Source: JBBATK01 sp039810585
GTDB lineage: Bacteria > Bacteroidota > Ignavibacteria > Kapaibacteriales > NICIL-2
Reading direction: 5' to 3'
Length of the DNA: 44,868 nt
NCBI GenBank assembly: GCA_039810585.1
Contig: JBDHXF010000030.1
Span: 1-44,868 of the forward strand
Positions 16,503-25,578 of this stretch are shown piece after piece. The notes beneath the pieces were generated by a model, which saw only the letters and a list, made by a program, of their open reading frames with translations, did not search any database and was not told where the DNA came from. Each line of letters opens with the position of its first letter. The stretch's first letter is position 1. The translations under genes were made by a program, and so were the position numbers.

Positions 16503-19500
16503 ATGCAAAAAATGCGCGTCTTCGCATGGCTTTTGGTGGTATCGACAGTCCTTCTCGTCAACGGTAGTACTGTCCTGGCTCAGAACTTTCTGGAACAGCA
16601 AGCAGCCGGTGAGAATTTCTATCGAATCTGTGAGCAATGGCATCACGACCATCCTGATATCGAGTCGGCAGCAGTTCAATCGACGACCGGCAGTGCACCG
16701 AAACATGACTATGATGCAGACGAAATAGGGGAGGAGCGAGAGGGTGAGAATTTCCTGTTTGCTCGATGGGAGGAGTATTGGAAGAACCGAGTCCATGACG
16801 ACGGTAGTTTTCCAAGTTCCCAGGAGATTTGGAATGCATGGAAGAATCAGCAAGCTCGTAATGCACGATCGTTGAAGAAACGACAGAACTCCCCAATGTC
16901 TGCTGTGGCGTGGAAGTTTCTTGGTCCCACATCAAAGGTTTCTTCGGGACGGGATGCCGGAGTAGGGCGGGTTGCGTGTGTGCGGTTCAGTCCATTTAAC
17001 ACGGACTCCATTTGGATTGGTACTCCTGGTGGAGGATTGTGGCTTAGTCCGGATGCAGGAGAGAGTTGGATTGCGAAAACCGACAGCTTTCCATCGCTCG
17101 GCGTTGCCGATATCGCTATCAACCCTGCGAATTCTCGAGAGCTTTATTTGGCAACGGGCGATATGGACGGCGGAAACTCTATGAGTTTCGGCGTGATAAA
17201 AAGTACAGATGCGGGCACTACGTGGCGGCAGCTTTCTCTCAGTTACTTGGTTTCCCAAACAGCACAGATGAGCCGTATTCTCATCAACCCCGACAATCCG
17301 TCGATCATACTCTGTGGAACAAGTGGAGGCGTGTATTACAGTTCGGATGCCGGAGAGTCGTGGACGAAGACGGTGAGTGGAAAAGTACGCGATTTGGACT
17401 TCAAGCCGGGAAATCCGAGCATGGTCTATGCCTCGGTTGGATCGACTATTTATCGTTCCCAGAATGGCGGACTGCAGTTTGTGAAAAGTAGTCTTCCGGC
17501 TGGAACTCCGGCAGCGGCGCGCATTGCGCTCGCCGTAACGCCGGCAAACGCCGAATACATTTATGCCTTGGTTTCCAATACGAATAATGGTTTTGGAGCG
17601 CTTTGCCGTTCCACGAATTCGGGAGCTTCGTGGAGTATTCAATCCATCGGTACCCCAAGTACAAAGAACATTCTGAACTGGTCGAGCGACGGTACCTACG
17701 ATCCCAATGCCACGTCGCAGGGACAAGGTTGGTACGATTTGTCCATAGCTGCATCGCCGGACGATCCGAATTTGATTCTTTGTGGTGGAGTGAATATATG
17801 GAGATCTACCAATGGAGGTGTTGACTGGATTATTTCCGCCCATTGGCAAGGAACGAATGCGCCGTTTGTCCATGCTGATTGTCACGATCTGAGCTTCCTT
17901 CCTCTTAGTGGAGTTGGAATGGTGTATGCCTGTACAGACGGAGGTATTTCAGTGAGTGAGAACTCCGGCGTTGATTGGACTGATATCAGCGCCGGATTAG
18001 GAATCCTTCAGTTCTATCGCATCGGAACGAATCCGGCGAACCCCGCCATGGTGCTTGGCGGATGCCAAGACAACGGAACGAATTTGTACAACAATGGCGC
18101 TTGGCGATATGTCAACTTTGCCGACGGGATGGAAACGTTTTTTGAGAAGAGTGGACAAGTAGCGTACAGCACCATCTACTACGGTGATCTCTACCGATCG
18201 GATAATGGCGGCACGTCATTTCGAACAACGGTTTCACCTTTAGCGTCAAACACCGGGCCCTGGATAACTGCCTACATGTTGAATCCTTTGGCTCAAGCGA
18301 CTCTCTATGGTGGAACCCGTCTTGGCGTGTACAAGAGTATCGATCGAGGCAATACCTGGAATGCCATATCTACAATTACCCAAGCAAATGCGGTAAGCTT
18401 TGCGCAATCGGAAGCCGACACGTCCGCTTTCTATACCGCAACGTCAAATACGATTTACAAGACAACCAATGGCGGAGCCACGTGGACAGACGTGACCGGG
18501 GATGTGAAACACGGATTCATATCCAGGCTGGCGGCCGATCCGACGCGAGCAGGAGTGTTGGCTGCCACTATATCGGGATATGACAGTCTTCGACGAGTCT
18601 ATCTTACAACAGACGCAGGTCAGAACTGGATCAATGTCACCAAAGCCGGATTACCAAACGTACCCGTGAACTGCGCTGCCTTTTACAACACCGGTTGTCT
18701 AAACATGCTGATTGTTGGAACGGATCTGGGCTGTTACTTCACCACCGATGGAAGTGATGCGTGGGAATCGCTGAACAATGGCCTGCCGACAACGATTGTC
18801 AACGACATTGACGTGGTACAAAACACACTGCACGCCGGTACTTTTGGCCGTGCGTTGTGGGAACTTTCGTTGCCGGGTACCAAGCCGATTGCCGAATTCA
18901 GTGAGTCAACACACGAAATTTGTCCGGGTGACTATGTGCAATTCAATAACGAGTCTGCCGGGGGCAATGCTGTGTTGCAGTGGACGTTTAACGGCGGCGT
19001 GCCTTCTCAATCCGGTTTGAGTAGTCCGTTGGTGCGATACGACTCGTCAGGAAGCTTCGATGTTCATTTCCGGGTTTGGAACGATTGCGCCTCGGATTCT
19101 GTCACGAAAATGGCGGATGTGCAGGTGTATGACGTTCATCCGGCTGCAATTCACCGCGTGGACAACACGCTGAGTGTCGATGCCGGACAGGAGTATCAGT
19201 GGTATCGAAACGGACTTGCGATAAGTGGCGCCACACAGTCGTCGTACACGACAGACTCCATCGGAGTGTTTCGCGTATTAGTCACTGATTTCCATGGTTG
19301 CCACGTGATGTCCGACTCACTTGTTGTCGGGGTGCTTCCGGTAGCCTGGAGTGACCAAAAACAAGCGCTGGAGTTCTACCCAAATCCGGCCGGTAATGTG
19401 CTTCACATTCGATGGAATGCTCCGGTTCTCAGAGGCTTGAATCTTCGTATTTATGATGAGCGCGGATCGCTCGTCTATCAGCATCAACCTGCAGGACAAT

Positions 19501-19610
19501 GCGCCTCTTGGCAAGCCGATTTGGACCTTCGCGCCATCTCCTCTGCGGATTATGTCTTGGAACTTTCGGTCGATGGTACTGTGTACCGTCAGTCGTTTGT
19601 AAAGCAATAA
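16503..19610 (+). CDS. Large secreted beta-propeller (sortilin/BNR-like) protein with PKD and T9SS domains, paralog A
   Basis: A 1035-residue secreted protein. A signal peptide (VFAWLLVVSTVLLVNGSTVLAQ) is followed by a ~110-residue region unique to this copy (FARWEEYWKNRV ... EIWNAWKNQ). A propeller with about ten Asp-box turns of S/T-x-D/N-x-G-x-x-W form comes next (SPDAGESW, STDAGTTW, SSDAGESW, STNGGVDW, TTNGGATW, TTDAGQNW and others). Then come a PKD-like domain (ICPGDYVQFNNES), an Ig-like segment (YQWYRNGLAIS) and a T9SS sorting domain (LEFYPNPAGNVLHIRW). It is probably attached to or released from the cell surface. The start could also be the ATG at 16512. Catalysis is not evident; glycan or protein binding is possible. 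Confidence 0.85.
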   Translation: MQKMRVFAWLLVVSTVLLVNGSTVLAQNFLEQQAAGENFYRICEQWHHDHPDIESAAVQSTTGSAPKHDYDADEIGEEREGENFLFARWEEYWKNRVHDDGSFPSSQEIWNAWKNQQARNARSLKKRQNSPMSAVAWKFLGPTSKVSSGRDAGVGRVACVRFSPFNTDSIWIGTPGGGLWLSPDAGESWIAKTDSFPSLGVADIAINPANSRELYLATGDMDGGNSMSFGVIKSTDAGTTWRQLSLSYLVSQTAQMSRILINPDNPSIILCGTSGGVYYSSDAGESWTKTVSGKVRDLDFKPGNPSMVYASVGSTIYRSQNGGLQFVKSSLPAGTPAAARIALAVTPANAEYIYALVSNTNNGFGALCRSTNSGASWSIQSIGTPSTKNILNWSSDGTYDPNATSQGQGWYDLSIAASPDDPNLILCGGVNIWRSTNGGVDWIISAHWQGTNAPFVHADCHDLSFLPLSGVGMVYACTDGGISVSENSGVDWTDISAGLGILQFYRIGTNPANPAMVLGGCQDNGTNLYNNGAWRYVNFADGMETFFEKSGQVAYSTIYYGDLYRSDNGGTSFRTTVSPLASNTGPWITAYMLNPLAQATLYGGTRLGVYKSIDRGNTWNAISTITQANAVSFAQSEADTSAFYTATSNTIYKTTNGGATWTDVTGDVKHGFISRLAADPTRAGVLAATISGYDSLRRVYLTTDAGQNWINVTKAGLPNVPVNCAAFYNTGCLNMLIVGTDLGCYFTTDGSDAWESLNNGLPTTIVNDIDVVQNTLHAGTFGRALWELSLPGTKPIAEFSESTHEICPGDYVQFNNESAGGNAVLQWTFNGGVPSQSGLSSPLVRYDSSGSFDVHFRVWNDCASDSVTKMADVQVYDVHPAAIHRVDNTLSVDAGQEYQWYRNGLAISGATQSSYTTDSIGVFRVLVTDFHGCHVMSDSLVVGVLPVAWSDQKQALEFYPNPAGNVLHIRWNAPVLRGLNLRIYDERGSLVYQHQPAGQCASWQADLDLRAISSADYVLELSVDGTVYRQSFVKQ

Positions 19611-19632
19611 GGACGGCAGTACGCAGTGTCGT

Positions 19633-19673
19633 CGCAGACTTGCTCTGAGCGGACTTCGGCAAGTCTGTGAAGC
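19633..19673. repeat. Inverted repeat between the two propeller genes
   Basis: CAGACTTGC and GCAAGTCTG form 9 perfect pairs around a ~15-base loop shortly after the paralog A stop. There is no T-run, so it may be an mRNA 3' structure rather than a terminator. Outer coordinates approximate. Confidence 0.4.
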
Positions 19674-19811
19674 AATTACGTTCTAAGCTTGTATTTTGTG
19701 ATATGGCTGGTGGCTGAGCGTGCCGCGACCAGCGCCTGAGAATCAACGGCAATGAGTAGCGTGTTGATAAAAAACTGATCACCACTTGACATCCATCTCC
19801 GGAGGAGAATT

Positions 19812-22800
19812 ATGAAATCATTTCTTTGGACCGCTTTCATCGTGCTCTGCAGCAGTTGGCTGAGTGCCCAACAGTGGGTGTCTCTTGGTCCGGCAGTACC
19901 GCCAACCGGTCGTTCGACCATTGGCCAGATTAGCTGTGTTGCCTTCAATGCTCAGAACCCCTTGAGTATGTGGGCAGGTGCACCGTCCGGAGGTTTGTGG
20001 TCATCCTCCGACGGAGGTCAGCATTGGCTGAATGCCAATATCGACACCATGAAGGTGATTGGTATTTCTGATATCTGGGTTAATCCGGCAGACTCCATGA
20101 ACATCATCCTTGCGTTGGGTGATCGCGATGAAAACAGCAGCTACGTCATGCGCGGAGGTGCGTGCTTAATGACGGTAGACGGCGGAGCAAACTGGATACG
20201 TAGTGGAGAGATTGACACGAATAATTCGATTGTCCCGATTGACAATTTTAGTACCAGTCGCGTTGTCAAGAATACGGCAACGGGAACGTGGGTAGTTGGC
20301 ACCTCGGTTGGACTCTTTAGTTCAACGAATTATGGGTTGAATTGGAATAATCGACTGTACAAGGACAAAGTTTGGGATTTGAAGATCCGGAGCGGGGGAA
20401 CGTATATCTATGCAGTGCTTGCCGGCCATATCTATAGATCGGCAAATGGCGGACAGAGTTTCAGCCTTGTGAGTACTGGACTTCCAAGCCTGGCTTATCC
20501 ACGCATTCAATTGGCGGTGAGTCCGGCTAATCAGGCTGTTGTGTATGCACTGTTTGTAAATAACGACGGCACGTACGCCGGCTGTTACAAATCAAATGAC
20601 TTCGGAACCACGTGGAGTTTGAGATCGTCAACGCCGAACATCATGGCCGCTAATACCGATGGCAGCGGTAGCAACGGGATCAATAATCTCGCGCTGTGTG
20701 TTTCGCCAACCAACGAGAATATCCTCTTTGCCGGTGGCGTGAATATTTGGAAATCGCTAGACGGGGGAGTAACCTGGACGATGTCCAGTCATTACCTGGG
20801 AACTCAAGCTCCTTTTGTAAGTGCTAATATCCACGATCTTAGTTTTGCACCAGCACCGCGATCTTCTTATCTCTATGCATCCACTGGAAGTGGTGTGTTC
20901 ATGAGTAACGACACCGGCCGTACATGGCAGAACTATTCGAACGGCTTGCAAGTAGCTCAGTTCTCAATGTCGGCAAACCACCCTGTTATCGATTCCTTGT
21001 ACCTGGCTTCAGGCCCAACCGGAGTGTATCGCTATGATCACGGTTCCTGGAAGGCGGTTTCAGATAGTGGGTCAAGCTATGTGCAGTTTGATCCCAATCG
21101 TAAAAACGTGGCATTTATGGGAACACGAAACGGTCGTTTATATAAATCCCAAGATACCGGCAAGAGCTTTACCGTTGATATCTCGCCAACCGGAGCGCAG
21201 AATGGAGTGGCGACAGTGCCTTTCGTGATGAACCCGCTGAACAGCGGAACGTTCTACGCAGCCCTTCGCGACATCTGGCGCACCTCAAATGGAGGAAGCA
21301 CATGGATACGCACGATTAACAGCTTCAATGCAAACATCGTATCGCTCTGCGTTGCACCCTCGGATACAAACATGGTGTATATGGTCACTTCGGACACGAC
21401 CCTCTATCGATCTACAAATGGAGGTGCCACGTGGGATCGGATGAGTACAATTCCGTTTCTTTTCCCCACAACACCACGTGCGGTGTATGTGCATCCCAAG
21501 GACTCGCTGCGTGTGTGTGTTATCGGTGGAAGAAACGTGTCAATGTCGACCGACGGCGGAAAGAATTGGCAGAAGTACACCCTCTCCGATTTCACGTATA
21601 TCAATTGCATGTACTGGAAAGCTGACAACTGTGGCGAGGAGCTCATCCTTGGGACAAGCAACGGCATCCATAAACTGGAAGCACAATTCCAATTCGGCAT
21701 CGATGAAATATTTGGGTCGGACATCCCGAATTCTCCGGTTAACCACTTGGACATTTCCGGTCGATCGCTTCGAGCAGCAACCGCCGGTCGCGGTTTGTAC
21801 GCGGCACTGGTTGATGACATCGGCGTGAAGCCGGATTTCAGTCAGGACAAGACAACCATTTGTCCCGGCGAGTACGTCCAGTTTTACGACCAATCGCAGT
21901 TCGGGGGATTGTTAACCAATTGGACCTTCGACAGTGGTATTCCCAGCACCTCAACCGATGATGCGCCTCTCATTCGATTTGATAGTCCCGGAGATCACTG
22001 GGTGAAATTGGTTTCTGCCAACGGATGTGGTAGAGATTCCATTGTGCGTGTGTGTATTACAGTCGTGCCAAAGCTTCGCGCAAATGTGGTTCCACAGAAG
22101 ACCACTGCCTGTGTTGGAGATACCGTGTTTGTGGCAGATCAGTCGGTAGGGAATGGAGGTCAGCGAACCTGGGATGTTGTCGGCGCGCAAATTGTGTCGC
22201 AAACCACAACGGGCATTTCTGTGCTTTCCAATACTCGAGATACAGCATCTATCACTCTTACATTGTCAAATAACTGCGGTACAAACGCGCAAACAAAAAC
22301 CATTGAGTTTGTGGATCTACCCGAAAAACCAACCGTGACTGTCAATAATGATACGATGTCGGTGAATGGTATTGCAGGGATGAGCTATCAGTGGTACGTG
22401 AACAACAATCCTCTCAGCGGTGGGACAACCACTCGGTGGGTAGGACAATTTGATGCACACTATTTTGTTCGCGTCACTAGTCCAGGCGGATGCAAAGTAT
22501 TTTCAGACACTGTTGACTTCAAGAAGACGATCGACACGACCGGAGGGACGTCTGTTGTAGACCTAAGTCTGGCCGGTTGCCGAATCATGCCAAATCCCGC
22601 AACGACACTGCTCTCGATAAGCACTCCTCAAAACTGGCAAGGAATGGTGCGGGTGTCGATGTTTGACCTCAATGGCGTAAAAGTGTTAGAGCAAGAGCAT
22701 GATGCCAAGGGCTCGCAGTCATCCGTTCCAATCTCCATCGATGTGCTCCCTGCCGGAACGTACACCATCGAGATTCGCCAAGGTGCTCAATTTGGTGTTG

Positions 22801-22826
22801 GGCGATTCGTGAAAATTTCACCCTAA
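19812..22826 (+). CDS. Large secreted beta-propeller (sortilin/BNR-like) protein with PKD and T9SS domains, paralog B
   Basis: A 1004-residue paralog of the preceding gene. The signal peptide (SFLWTAFIVLCSSWLSAQ) leads straight into the propeller, with about ten Asp-box motifs (SSDGGQHW, TVDGGANW, SLDGGVTW, STNGGATW, STDGGKNW). Next come a PKD-like domain opening TICPGEYVQFYDQS, an additional Ig/PKD-like domain absent from paralog A (ACVGDTVFVADQSVGNGG), a YQWYVNNNPLS segment, and a T9SS sorting domain (CRIMPNPATTLLSIS ... LPAGTYTIEI). The strong GGAGGA ribosome site 6 bases before the ATG fixes the start. It lies 201 bases after paralog A on the same strand and is followed by a terminator. 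Shared order and motifs indicate tandem duplication and divergence. Confidence 0.87.
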   Translation: MKSFLWTAFIVLCSSWLSAQQWVSLGPAVPPTGRSTIGQISCVAFNAQNPLSMWAGAPSGGLWSSSDGGQHWLNANIDTMKVIGISDIWVNPADSMNIILALGDRDENSSYVMRGGACLMTVDGGANWIRSGEIDTNNSIVPIDNFSTSRVVKNTATGTWVVGTSVGLFSSTNYGLNWNNRLYKDKVWDLKIRSGGTYIYAVLAGHIYRSANGGQSFSLVSTGLPSLAYPRIQLAVSPANQAVVYALFVNNDGTYAGCYKSNDFGTTWSLRSSTPNIMAANTDGSGSNGINNLALCVSPTNENILFAGGVNIWKSLDGGVTWTMSSHYLGTQAPFVSANIHDLSFAPAPRSSYLYASTGSGVFMSNDTGRTWQNYSNGLQVAQFSMSANHPVIDSLYLASGPTGVYRYDHGSWKAVSDSGSSYVQFDPNRKNVAFMGTRNGRLYKSQDTGKSFTVDISPTGAQNGVATVPFVMNPLNSGTFYAALRDIWRTSNGGSTWIRTINSFNANIVSLCVAPSDTNMVYMVTSDTTLYRSTNGGATWDRMSTIPFLFPTTPRAVYVHPKDSLRVCVIGGRNVSMSTDGGKNWQKYTLSDFTYINCMYWKADNCGEELILGTSNGIHKLEAQFQFGIDEIFGSDIPNSPVNHLDISGRSLRAATAGRGLYAALVDDIGVKPDFSQDKTTICPGEYVQFYDQSQFGGLLTNWTFDSGIPSTSTDDAPLIRFDSPGDHWVKLVSANGCGRDSIVRVCITVVPKLRANVVPQKTTACVGDTVFVADQSVGNGGQRTWDVVGAQIVSQTTTGISVLSNTRDTASITLTLSNNCGTNAQTKTIEFVDLPEKPTVTVNNDTMSVNGIAGMSYQWYVNNNPLSGGTTTRWVGQFDAHYFVRVTSPGGCKVFSDTVDFKKTIDTTGGTSVVDLSLAGCRIMPNPATTLLSISTPQNWQGMVRVSMFDLNGVKVLEQEHDAKGSQSSVPISIDVLPAGTYTIEIRQGAQFGVGRFVKISP

Positions 22827-22852
22827 AAAGAGAAACGACGATACTCGAATGT

Positions 22853-22887
22853 AAAAAGGCCTGAGCTCTTTGCGCTCAGGCCTTTTT
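22853..22887. terminator. Bidirectional rho-independent terminator
   Basis: Arms AAAAAGGCCTGAGC (22853-22866) and GCTCAGGCCTTTTT (22874-22887), 14 perfect pairs with a 7-base loop. Runs of five A and five T on the edges let it work on both strands. It serves paralog B from the left and the minus-strand operon ending at 23037 from the right. Confidence 0.93.
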
Positions 22888-23036
22888 GGTGCTCATGATG
22901 CCGCAGCATGTGTATGAATCAAAGCGTATTCTCCGTACTCAGGACGGACGCGGTCGCGAAGTTCTCCCGGCATACTTTCGTCCACGTACCGGGCATTCCT
23001 GGCATTAGGTGGCGCCAGTCTCTACAAAGCGCACGA

Positions 23037-24005
23037 CTAGCGAACTCTTGGGTGAGCTGATCCTGAGAAGAGTCGAGTATAGGTTGTATGACTATGCTGT
23101 TCACCTCGCTGCTCGTCCTTTTCTGTCTTAACCCACAGCTTGATATCCTGCGAGCAATGCATCACTAACGGTTTTCCATCGACGCGAGAGATAACCGTTG
23201 AACCCCAACCATTCATAACGCATCGGGTGTATACACCGATGTTCTTGGTCAGGAGCGTATGACTGGCCTGCGAGGTCTGACCAAACTGGATCGACGCACA
23301 GGGGATGTTATCAATCGTCGTATCCACGATCTTGCAATTGAAGTACTGTCGAATTCGCGGACTCGGGAAGCCATTCTCGACTAATGAATCTTCGGAGTCG
23401 ATATTCCATCCTTCTCTGGCGCGTGAGTGGCAGGATGTATCGAATAAATCCAACAGTAAGGGAGGCGAGAAGGCGCCACCCGGACACAAAGCAGCGTGAA
23501 TGGTATCAGCTTGCCGTGCCATTATCCGTCTGCCATTGGAGTCCAGCACGAGGAAGTTCATTCTCCGTATCCACGCTGAACCTTTATGGCTATGCACTGA
23601 GCTATCTCCCTCTTGTTGTTCTTGAGCATGAGCCGATAGCAACATGGTTCGGAGATACATTCGACCAAGCTGATCTGTAAAATCACAAACGATTGCCCAT
23701 GTTTCTTCTCGGTGCTTAATGAGCCATGGTGCGTCGATGAATTGAATTGTATCGATTGCCTCCAGATTGTACACGACGGAATCGCCCGCCTCAAAGCGAT
23801 AACGGATGCACGCACCCTCGGCGTTCTGTTGATCTGCACTCTTTTGTGGTTCGAGAAGTTTTTGGGCCCCGGTCTCCATCGTAACGCCGCGTGTAGCAGC
23901 CTGTAGAGTTTGAATCGAAGGGAATAGCACAAAGAATAGCAACAGACATGGATTTCTCCAATGGCAACTCTGAGCCTTGTACCATTGTAAGTACTTAACA
24001 AACAT
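23037..24005 (-). CDS. Secreted protein of unknown function
   Basis: A 322-residue protein I do not recognise. A hydrophobic stretch at about residues 18-36 (PCLLLFFVLFPSIQTLQA) looks like a late signal peptide or anchor. The mature part contains YRFEAGDSVVYNLEAIDTI, which resembles the opening strands of periplasmic or outer-surface beta-rich proteins, plus several scattered Cys. No sorting domain is present. It begins 11 bases inside the 3' end of the UDP-glucose dehydrogenase gene, so it is the last gene of a minus-strand operon and ends before the bidirectional terminator. An envelope role is inferred from context only. Confidence 0.75.
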   Translation of the reverse strand: MFVKYLQWYKAQSCHWRNPCLLLFFVLFPSIQTLQAATRGVTMETGAQKLLEPQKSADQQNAEGACIRYRFEAGDSVVYNLEAIDTIQFIDAPWLIKHREETWAIVCDFTDQLGRMYLRTMLLSAHAQEQQEGDSSVHSHKGSAWIRRMNFLVLDSNGRRIMARQADTIHAALCPGGAFSPPLLLDLFDTSCHSRAREGWNIDSEDSLVENGFPSPRIRQYFNCKIVDTTIDNIPCASIQFGQTSQASHTLLTKNIGVYTRCVMNGWGSTVISRVDGKPLVMHCSQDIKLWVKTEKDEQRGEQHSHTTYTRLFSGSAHPRVR

Positions 24006-25353
24006 CTGGTCGTCCTACGGAATAATACTCGAAGCCTTCGGCTTGCATTACGTCTCGATCGTATATGTTCCTACCGTCGAAGATGATACGCTCCTGCATG
24101 CCGGTGGCGAGCTTAGACCAGTCCGGCTTCAGAAACTCTCTCCATTCTGTGGCAATAATCAGAGCCTGGGCTTTCTCTGTGCACTCATACATGTTGGTGC
24201 AGTAGATGATACTGTCGTGAAAAACGCGCTTGGTATTCTTCATCGCCTCAGGGTCGTACGCTCGGATGTGAGCTCCATCCTTTTGCAACGTTCGGATAAT
24301 GCGAAAGGCCGGTGACTCGCGAGTATCATCGGTATTCGGCTTGAACGCAAGACCCCAAAGAGCAATATTCTTGTCTCGAAGCGTTCCGCCAAACCGAGCT
24401 CGCAGTCTCTCGATAAAGCGGTCGATCTGGTCGGCGTTGACCGCTTCAACGGCTTCCATAATTCGAAGTGGTGTGCCCGCTTCACGCGTGGAATGAATGA
24501 GCGCCTTGACATCTTTTGGAAAGCAGCTACCGCCGTAGCCAATACCGGCATAGATAAAGCGTTTGCCGATTCGGGAGTCTGAACCGATGCCTAAGCGGAC
24601 ATTTTCGATATCGACCCCCACTTTTTCGCAGTAGGACGACAGGTCGTTCATGAAGGAAATCTTCATAGCCAAAAAGCTGTTGGCGGCATACTTTGTTACT
24701 TCCGCACTTTTCTCATCCATGATAAAGATGGGGTTGCCGTTGGCGACGAATGGTTCATACAAGTCTTGAAGCAGAGCGCTGACTTCAGCGTCAGAACAAC
24801 CGATCACTACACGTTCCGGCTTCATCGTGTCCTCAACTGCGAAGCCCTCACGAAGGAATTCCGGATTGGAAGCCACGCGGATCTCCAAATTCGGGTCGAC
24901 GCTGCGAACGGCTTCGCGTACTTTTTCCGCTGTACCAACCGGCACGGTACTTCGTGTTATAATTACACGCAGGGTGTTAATCTTTTCCTCGTGAATAATC
25001 TGCGCGATATGGCGGGCAACTTCGAGGACGTAATGCAAGTCTGCCGACCCATCTTCGTTTGGAGGTGTTGGCAAGCACAAGAACAGCATCGTGCATGCAC
25101 GAACCGCATCACGCAATTCGGAGGTGATAATTAAGCGTTTTTCGCGGACATTCCGCTCAAGCAAGATCTCAAGTCCCGGCTCGTAAATGGGTGATTTTCC
25201 GGCGCGAATGGTCTGTACTTTCTCGGTATCAACTTCAACGCAGTACACGGTATTTCCCACTTCGGCGAAACATGTTCCCGAAACGAGTCCTACATAACCG
25301 GTACCAACTATTCCAAGTGTATGTGGCACAGTGTGGTGATAAAAATGGAACAA
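23995..25353 (-). CDS. UDP-glucose 6-dehydrogenase
   Basis: A 452-residue cytoplasmic enzyme making UDP-glucuronate from UDP-glucose with two NAD+, a precursor for surface polysaccharides. The Rossmann motif is GIVGTGYVGLVSG at about residue 14. The catalytic Cys lies in GYGGSCFPKDVKAL near residue 270. TRSTVPVGTAEK, NPEFLREG and FKPNTDDTRESPA are further family hallmarks. The start codon appears to be TTG at 25353, supported by a GGAGG five bases upstream; a GTG eight codons in is the alternative. It lies 40 bases after a membrane microprotein gene and overlaps the next gene by 11 bases. UDP-ManNAc dehydrogenases share the fold but the motifs favour Ugd. Confidence 0.93.
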   Translation of the reverse strand: MFHFYHHTVPHTLGIVGTGYVGLVSGTCFAEVGNTVYCVEVDTEKVQTIRAGKSPIYEPGLEILLERNVREKRLIITSELRDAVRACTMLFLCLPTPPNEDGSADLHYVLEVARHIAQIIHEEKINTLRVIITRSTVPVGTAEKVREAVRSVDPNLEIRVASNPEFLREGFAVEDTMKPERVVIGCSDAEVSALLQDLYEPFVANGNPIFIMDEKSAEVTKYAANSFLAMKISFMNDLSSYCEKVGVDIENVRLGIGSDSRIGKRFIYAGIGYGGSCFPKDVKALIHSTREAGTPLRIMEAVEAVNADQIDRFIERLRARFGGTLRDKNIALWGLAFKPNTDDTRESPAFRIIRTLQKDGAHIRAYDPEAMKNTKRVFHDSIIYCTNMYECTEKAQALIIATEWREFLKPDWSKLATGMQERIIFDGRNIYDRDVMQAEGFEYYSVGRPDVC

Positions 25354-25393
25354 TGATTCCTCCGCCGTATGAGTAGCGGAGCAGACTATCGGT

Positions 25394-25558
25394 TCAATGC
25401 AGGAGCTTCATGATGACGATAACCATGATGGTCAATGCCGCCAGCATGAGGGCAACCTTGATGAGCTTTTTTAAAATCATAAAGAGAATCCCGACAACGA
25501 GAATCCCTATAATGATAAGGGCTGTTGATGACAGCCCACTGATACTAAACACATCCAC
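25394..25558 (-). CDS. 54-residue two-helix membrane microprotein
   Basis: A short frame read from the DNA itself. It starts with GTG at 25558, with GGAG 6 bases upstream, 20 bases after the TldE-like stop. It ends 40 bases before the UDP-glucose dehydrogenase start. The predicted protein has a polar N-terminus (VDVFSISGLSS), one hydrophobic helix (TALIIIGILVVGILFMIL), a basic turn (KKLIK), a second hydrophobic helix (VALMLAALTIMVIVIM) and the end KLLH. This is a clean helical hairpin with the positive loop on the cytoplasmic side. The tight fit inside an operon, the ribosome site and the composition all support a real gene. Function unknown; a regulator or assembly subunit for its neighbours is possible. 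Confidence 0.7.
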   Translation of the reverse strand: MDVFSISGLSSTALIIIGILVVGILFMILKKLIKVALMLAALTIMVIVIMKLLH

Positions 25559-25578
25559 GCGTAACTCCGTTACAATCG

